From an uncultured Paracoccaceae bacterium (lineage in GTDB: Bacteria > Pseudomonadota > Alphaproteobacteria > Rhodobacterales > Rhodobacteraceae), in assembly GCA_937872465.1 (NCBI GenBank), contig CALMSR010000051.1, positions 62,001 to 126,000 of the forward strand: 64,000 nucleotides of DNA. Direction: 5' to 3'. Positions 60,648 through 64,000 of the stretch are shown piece after piece (position 1 is the first letter of the stretch; every line of letters begins with the position of its first letter). The position numbers and the translations under genes were made by a program. The notes beneath the pieces were generated by a model. It saw nothing but the letters and a program-made list of their open reading frames with translations, ran no database searches and was not told the DNA's origin.

Positions 60648-61547
60648 TCAGATCAGGCCGCTGGCCGTGAGGAACCGCATCATCCGGCGCTGCTGGCCCT
60701 CGCTCAGCGGCCAGGCCGAGGGCGGCCGCGTCGGGCCACAGTCCCGGCCCAGGGCCTGGAGCGCCGCCTTGACCGTGGTGACGTTGGTGCCGCCCAGTTC
60801 CTCGGCGCGGATGTCCTCGAAGACCCGCATCCCGGCGATGAGGTCACGGGCACGGCCGTAGTCCGAGGCCTCCAATGCGGCATGAATGGCGATCGAGCGT
60901 TCCGGCCAGACGTTGATCAGCCCGGAGGTGAAGCCGCGCGCGCCGACCGCGTAGAAGGGCGGCGCCCAGACCTCGGCGAGGCCGCCGACCCAGGTGATCG
61001 AGGGATCGCAGGCGGCGCGGGCCTCGGCGAGCCGCAGCGGGTTCGGCGTCGCCCATTTCACGCCCACCACGCCCGGCAAGGCGCAGAGCGCCGCGATGCC
61101 GCCGCTGCCGATCGCGTCGTTGCGCAGGTAGAGCATGATCGGCAGCCCGTCCGAGGCGTCGCGGACCGCCCTGACGTAATCGACCGTGCCGCGCGGCGCG
61201 ACGAAAGGATCGGGCGGCTGGTGGACCATCAGCGCGGCGGCACCGGCTTCGGCCGAGGCGCGCGCAAGCCGGCAGGCGTCGCGAATGCCGCGGCCGACCC
61301 CGGCGAGAACCGGCGCGCGCCTGCCGACCATGGCGACGACCTCGCGAACCATCGTGCAGGCCTCGTCGGTGGTCAGCGCGTAGAACTCGCCGGTATTGCC
61401 GTTGACCACCGGCAGGTGCACGCCGGCGCCGAGCGCGCGGTCGATGATCGGCGCGAGCCTCCCGGGCGCGATGTCGCCGGCCGCGTCGTAGGGCGTGACC
61501 AGGATGCCCGAGATGCCGGTCAGCCTGGCGGCGAGATCGAATGCCAT
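60648..61547 (-). CDS. DHDPS/NAL-family aldolase or dehydratase
   Basis: This is a 299-residue class I TIM-barrel enzyme. The Schiff-base lysine is K164 (GVKWATPNP) and the catalytic tyrosine is Y140 (MLYLRND). The pyruvate-binding GNTGEF box is at 50-55. Beside an L-arabonate-type dehydratase (21 bp upstream) the likely substrate is 2-keto-3-deoxy-L-arabonate, either cleaved to pyruvate and glycolaldehyde or dehydrated to alpha-ketoglutarate semialdehyde. Sequence alone does not decide between these. Confidence 0.85.
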   Translation of the reverse strand: MAFDLAARLTGISGILVTPYDAAGDIAPGRLAPIIDRALGAGVHLPVVNGNTGEFYALTTDEACTMVREVVAMVGRRAPVLAGVGRGIRDACRLARASAEAGAAALMVHQPPDPFVAPRGTVDYVRAVRDASDGLPIMLYLRNDAIGSGGIAALCALPGVVGVKWATPNPLRLAEARAACDPSITWVGGLAEVWAPPFYAVGARGFTSGLINVWPERSIAIHAALEASDYGRARDLIAGMRVFEDIRAEELGGTNVTTVKAALQALGRDCGPTRPPSAWPLSEGQQRRMMRFLTASGLI

Positions 61548-61568
61548 GAATTCCCCCAGCGACTGCGT

Positions 61569-63311
61569 TCAGTGGATGTCCGGCTCGCCGGCAGCCGGGC
61601 CGAAGGAACGCGCGAGATAGTCGAAGTCGCAACCCTCGTTGGCCTGCCCGACATGCCGCTGGAACATGTAGCCGTAGCCGCGCCGGTAGCGCGGCTCGGG
61701 CGCCCGCCAGGCGGCCCTGCGCCGGGCGATCTCGGCCGCCTCCACCAGCATGTCGAGCCGGCGGCTCGGCAGGTCGAGCCGCACGATGTCGCCGCTCCGG
61801 AGCAGCGCCAGCGGCCCGCCGACGAAGCTCTCGGGCGCGACATGCAGCACGCAGGCGCCATAGGAGGTGCCCGACATGCGGGCATCCGAGATGCGCAGCA
61901 TGTCGCGGAGCCCTTCCTTCACCAGCCGCTTCGGCAGCGGCAGCATGCCCCATTCCGGCATCCCCGGCCCGCCCTGCGGCCCGGCATTGCGCAGCACCAG
62001 CACATGTTCGGGCGTGACCTCCAGCGTCTCGTCCTCGATCGCAGCCTTCATCTCCGGATAGCTGTCGAAGACCAGCACCGGACCCTCGTGGACATGGTAT
62101 TTCGGATCGCAGGCGGCGGGCTTGATCACCGCACCGTCCGGGCAGAGATTGCCGCGCAGCACCGCGAGCGAGCCCTCGTGATAGACCGGATTCGAGAGCG
62201 GCCGGATCACGTCGTCGTTCCAGACCTCCGCGCCTTCGAGCCCCTCGCCGAGCGTCCTGCCGGTGACGGTGATCACGGAGGTGTCGAGGCGATCCTCGAG
62301 CCGCTTCATCAGCGCGCGAAGGCCCCCGGCATAGAAGAAATCCTCCATCAGGTAGTCCCTGCCCGAGGGCCGGAGATTGGCGATGAGCGGCGTGCTGCGG
62401 CCGAGGGCATCGAGGTCGTCGAGCGTCAGGCCGACTCCGGCGCGCCGAGCCATGGCGATGAGATGCACCACGGCATTCGTCGAGCAGCCGGTGGCCATGG
62501 CGACGATGGCGGCATTGCGCACCGCGGCATCCGTGACGATCCGGTCCGGGGTCAGATCCTCCCAGACCATCCCGACGATGCGGCGTCCGCAGGCCGAGGC
62601 CATGCGCCGATGGCCGGAATCGGCTGCCGGGATCGAGGAGGCGCCCGGCAGGCTTAGGCCCATCGCCTCGGTGATCGCGGTCATGGTCGAGGCGGTGCCC
62701 ATGGTCATGCAGGTGCCGACCGAGCGGGCGATGCCGCCCTGGATGCCGAGCCATTCCTCGTCGGTGACCTTGCCCGCCCGCCGCTCGTCCCAGTATTTCC
62801 AGGCATCCGAGCCCGAGCCCAGCACGCGCCCGGCGTAATGCCCGCGCAGCATCGGCCCCGCCGGCAGGAAGATCATCGGCACGCCGGCGGTGAGCGCACC
62901 CATCACGAGGCCCGGCGTCGTCTTGTCGCAGCCTCCCATCAGCACCACGCCGTCGAGCGGATGGGCGCGGATCATCTCCTCGGCCTCCATCGCCAGCAGG
63001 TTGCGGTAGAGCATCGAGGTAGGCTTCAGGAAGCTCTCGTCGACGCTGAGCGCCGGCAGCTCCACCGGGAATCCGCCGGCCTGGAGCACGCCGCGCTTCA
63101 CGTCGCGCGCCCGCTCCGGGAAATGGCCGTGGCAGGAGTTCAGCTCCGACCAGGTGTTCAGGACGCCGATGATCGGCTTGCCCATGAACTCCTCCTCGGC
63201 ATAGCCGAGCTGCATCATGCGCGAGCGGTGGCCGAAGCTGCGCAGGTCGTCGGGGGCGAACCATCGGGCGCTGCGCAGCTGCTCCGGGCACTTCTTCCTG
63301 GTGTCGACCAT
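61569..63311 (-). CDS. IlvD/Edd-family sugar-acid dehydratase (L-arabonate type)
   Basis: This is a 580-residue iron-sulfur dehydratase. The [2Fe-2S] ligands are C60 (NSCHGH), C128 (GGCDKT) and C201 (TCMTMG), a spacing that matches the characterised rhizobial L-arabonate dehydratase. Conserved SIPAADSGHRRMA and the C-terminal catalytic-Ser region MSGTSYGACVLHVAPES are intact. The enzyme would make 2-keto-3-deoxy-L-arabonate. D-xylonate or D-fuconate are alternatives within this clade. It is coupled with the DHDPS-family gene 21 bp downstream. Confidence 0.88.
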   Translation of the reverse strand: MVDTRKKCPEQLRSARWFAPDDLRSFGHRSRMMQLGYAEEEFMGKPIIGVLNTWSELNSCHGHFPERARDVKRGVLQAGGFPVELPALSVDESFLKPTSMLYRNLLAMEAEEMIRAHPLDGVVLMGGCDKTTPGLVMGALTAGVPMIFLPAGPMLRGHYAGRVLGSGSDAWKYWDERRAGKVTDEEWLGIQGGIARSVGTCMTMGTASTMTAITEAMGLSLPGASSIPAADSGHRRMASACGRRIVGMVWEDLTPDRIVTDAAVRNAAIVAMATGCSTNAVVHLIAMARRAGVGLTLDDLDALGRSTPLIANLRPSGRDYLMEDFFYAGGLRALMKRLEDRLDTSVITVTGRTLGEGLEGAEVWNDDVIRPLSNPVYHEGSLAVLRGNLCPDGAVIKPAACDPKYHVHEGPVLVFDSYPEMKAAIEDETLEVTPEHVLVLRNAGPQGGPGMPEWGMLPLPKRLVKEGLRDMLRISDARMSGTSYGACVLHVAPESFVGGPLALLRSGDIVRLDLPSRRLDMLVEAAEIARRRAAWRAPEPRYRRGYGYMFQRHVGQANEGCDFDYLARSFGPAAGEPDIH

Positions 63312-63358
63312 GCCTTGGCTTCCCGGCAGTGTCCCGGCCTCCTGTCACCCCAGGGGCG

Positions 63359-64000
63359 TCACTCCGGGAAGACCTTGGCCCAATCGTCCTTCATGCTGAT
63401 GACGTTCCAGCCCTTCTGCTTGGCTTCGTCCATCAGATCCTGCGGGAAGGCGCCGATCTTGGTGTCGGGCTGGCCGTCGGCCGGACCATAGGCATATTCG
63501 CGGTCCGCGTCGTCGTGGAAGACCAGCACCTTCAGCGTCGCCCCCTCGCCGGCGCCGGTCCATTCCAGCATCTCGCGATCGCCCGCGGAATTGCCGAAGG
63601 CCGCAATCGGACGGCGGCCGATGTGGGAATTGATGCCGACCGGCTTGCCCGCCTTGTCGTCGATGAAGTTGATCGCGGCTTCGCGCATCAGGACGGGCGT
63701 GCCGTCCACGACCTTGTATTCGGTCTTGATCGAGGATCCGACGACCTGCTCGGGCGGAATGTCATAGACCTGCTCGGTCCAGGGCCGCATGAACTCGATG
63801 CCGCCGCCGGAGACGATGAAGGTCTTGAAATCGTTGGCCTGCAGGTAATCGATCACCTCGAGCATCGGCTGATAGACGAGCTCGGTATAGGGCCTGTCGA
63901 ATTTGGGGTGCTTCGCCTTGGCGATCCAGCCCGAGACGATCGTCTCGAAATCCGCCGTGCTCATCCCGGCATGGGTGGCCGCGATGATCTCGGTCAGCCC
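63359..64000 (-). CDS. HAD-family phosphatase (5' end outside window)
   Basis: This frame is open to the window edge, so at least 213 residues are seen and the N-terminus with the nucleophile DxD is missing. HAD motif II is FIVSGGG (Ser) and motif IV is AFGNSAGDREML, the GD pair that holds Mg2+. The arrangement resembles phosphoserine-phosphatase-like HAD hydrolases of about 300 residues, some of them periplasmic. An internal ATG at 63964 is not the likely start, because the coding sequence GLTEIIAATHAG continues upstream. The substrate is unknown. Confidence 0.82.
   Translation of the reverse strand, partial: GLTEIIAATHAGMSTADFETIVSGWIAKAKHPKFDRPYTELVYQPMLEVIDYLQANDFKTFIVSGGGIEFMRPWTEQVYDIPPEQVVGSSIKTEYKVVDGTPVLMREAAINFIDDKAGKPVGINSHIGRRPIAAFGNSAGDREMLEWTGAGEGATLKVLVFHDDADREYAYGPADGQPDTKIGAFPQDLMDEAKQKGWNVISMKDDWAKVFPE

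Noticed and set aside
1-64000. CRISPR arrays, tRNA or rRNA genes, intact insertion sequences
   Set aside because: I saw no regularly spaced direct repeats, no cloverleaf with TTCRA loop, no rRNA sequence and no transposase domain. Reading by eye could miss a single degenerate element.

Overview
The window is about 64 kb of very GC-rich chromosomal DNA with dense, mostly operonic genes. The protein families point to an alphaproteobacterium, most likely in or near the Rhodobacteraceae. The clues are a DctBD/TRAP C4-dicarboxylate system, a DUF6280-type small protein, an NrsF-type anti-sigma factor, several high-affinity ABC systems and alphaproteobacterial DnaE and DnaB. I found no rRNA, tRNA, CRISPR array, intact insertion sequence or prophage. 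The first gene (dctB-like kinase) and the last gene (HAD phosphatase) run off the window edges.

Layout. 1-3 kb: dctB/dctD-like two-component pair. 3.3-7.2 kb (minus): a fused HyuA-HyuB 5-oxoprolinase/hydantoinase overlapping a small Rdx/SelW-like protein. 7.5-9.2 kb: a TerB+J-domain protein convergent with a PAS-GGDEF diguanylate cyclase. 9.5-11.8 kb (minus): enolase-superfamily dehydratase plus Zn alcohol dehydrogenase. 11.9-15.3 kb: dnaE. 15.5-19.1 kb: DUF6280 protein, YiiX-like hydrolase, ECF sigma/NrsF anti-sigma pair, rhomboid protease. 19.3-22.4 kb: TRAP transporter dctPQM. 22.6-24.1 kb: dnaB, followed by a degraded stretch with a short-chain dehydrogenase remnant. 24.7-28.4 kb: DMT exporter, AhpD-like protein, DGPF protein with an ECF42-type sigma factor, 4-TM holin-like protein.

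28.8-38.7 kb: GMC oxidoreductase, HpaI-type aldolase and a hexuronate cluster (uxaC, kduI, kduD, uxuB, uxaA) carrying two decayed genes, an N-terminal stub of uxuA and a truncated DsbA-like gene. This is followed by a HutD-like gene and a lytic transglycosylase. 40.2-50.2 kb: two sugar-type ABC importers around a second lytic transglycosylase, a sugar-nucleotide-type epimerase and a LacI regulator. 50.2-60.4 kb (minus): a polyamine unit with two gamma-glutamylputrescine-oxidase-like proteins, a glutamine-synthetase-like ligase, agmatinase, PotGHI-type transporter and two tandem PotF-type binding proteins. 60.6-64 kb (minus): an L-arabonate-type dehydratase with a DHDPS-family partner and a partial HAD phosphatase.

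Taken together this is a heterotroph's scavenging region for C4-dicarboxylates, hexuronates, pentose or aldonic acids, sugars and polyamines, laid between core replication genes. The most interesting signals are regulatory or structural. The DctD-like regulator has lost its sigma54-contact motif, and its likely target dctP has a sigma70-like promoter overlapped by a perfect palindrome. A TGTCGA/CGTC promoter sits upstream of the ECF42-linked DGPF gene. Three genes have -10 boxes so close to the start codon that their mRNAs should be leaderless. A 49-nt element occurs twice at nearly the same distance upstream of unrelated genes, and there are several gene stubs.
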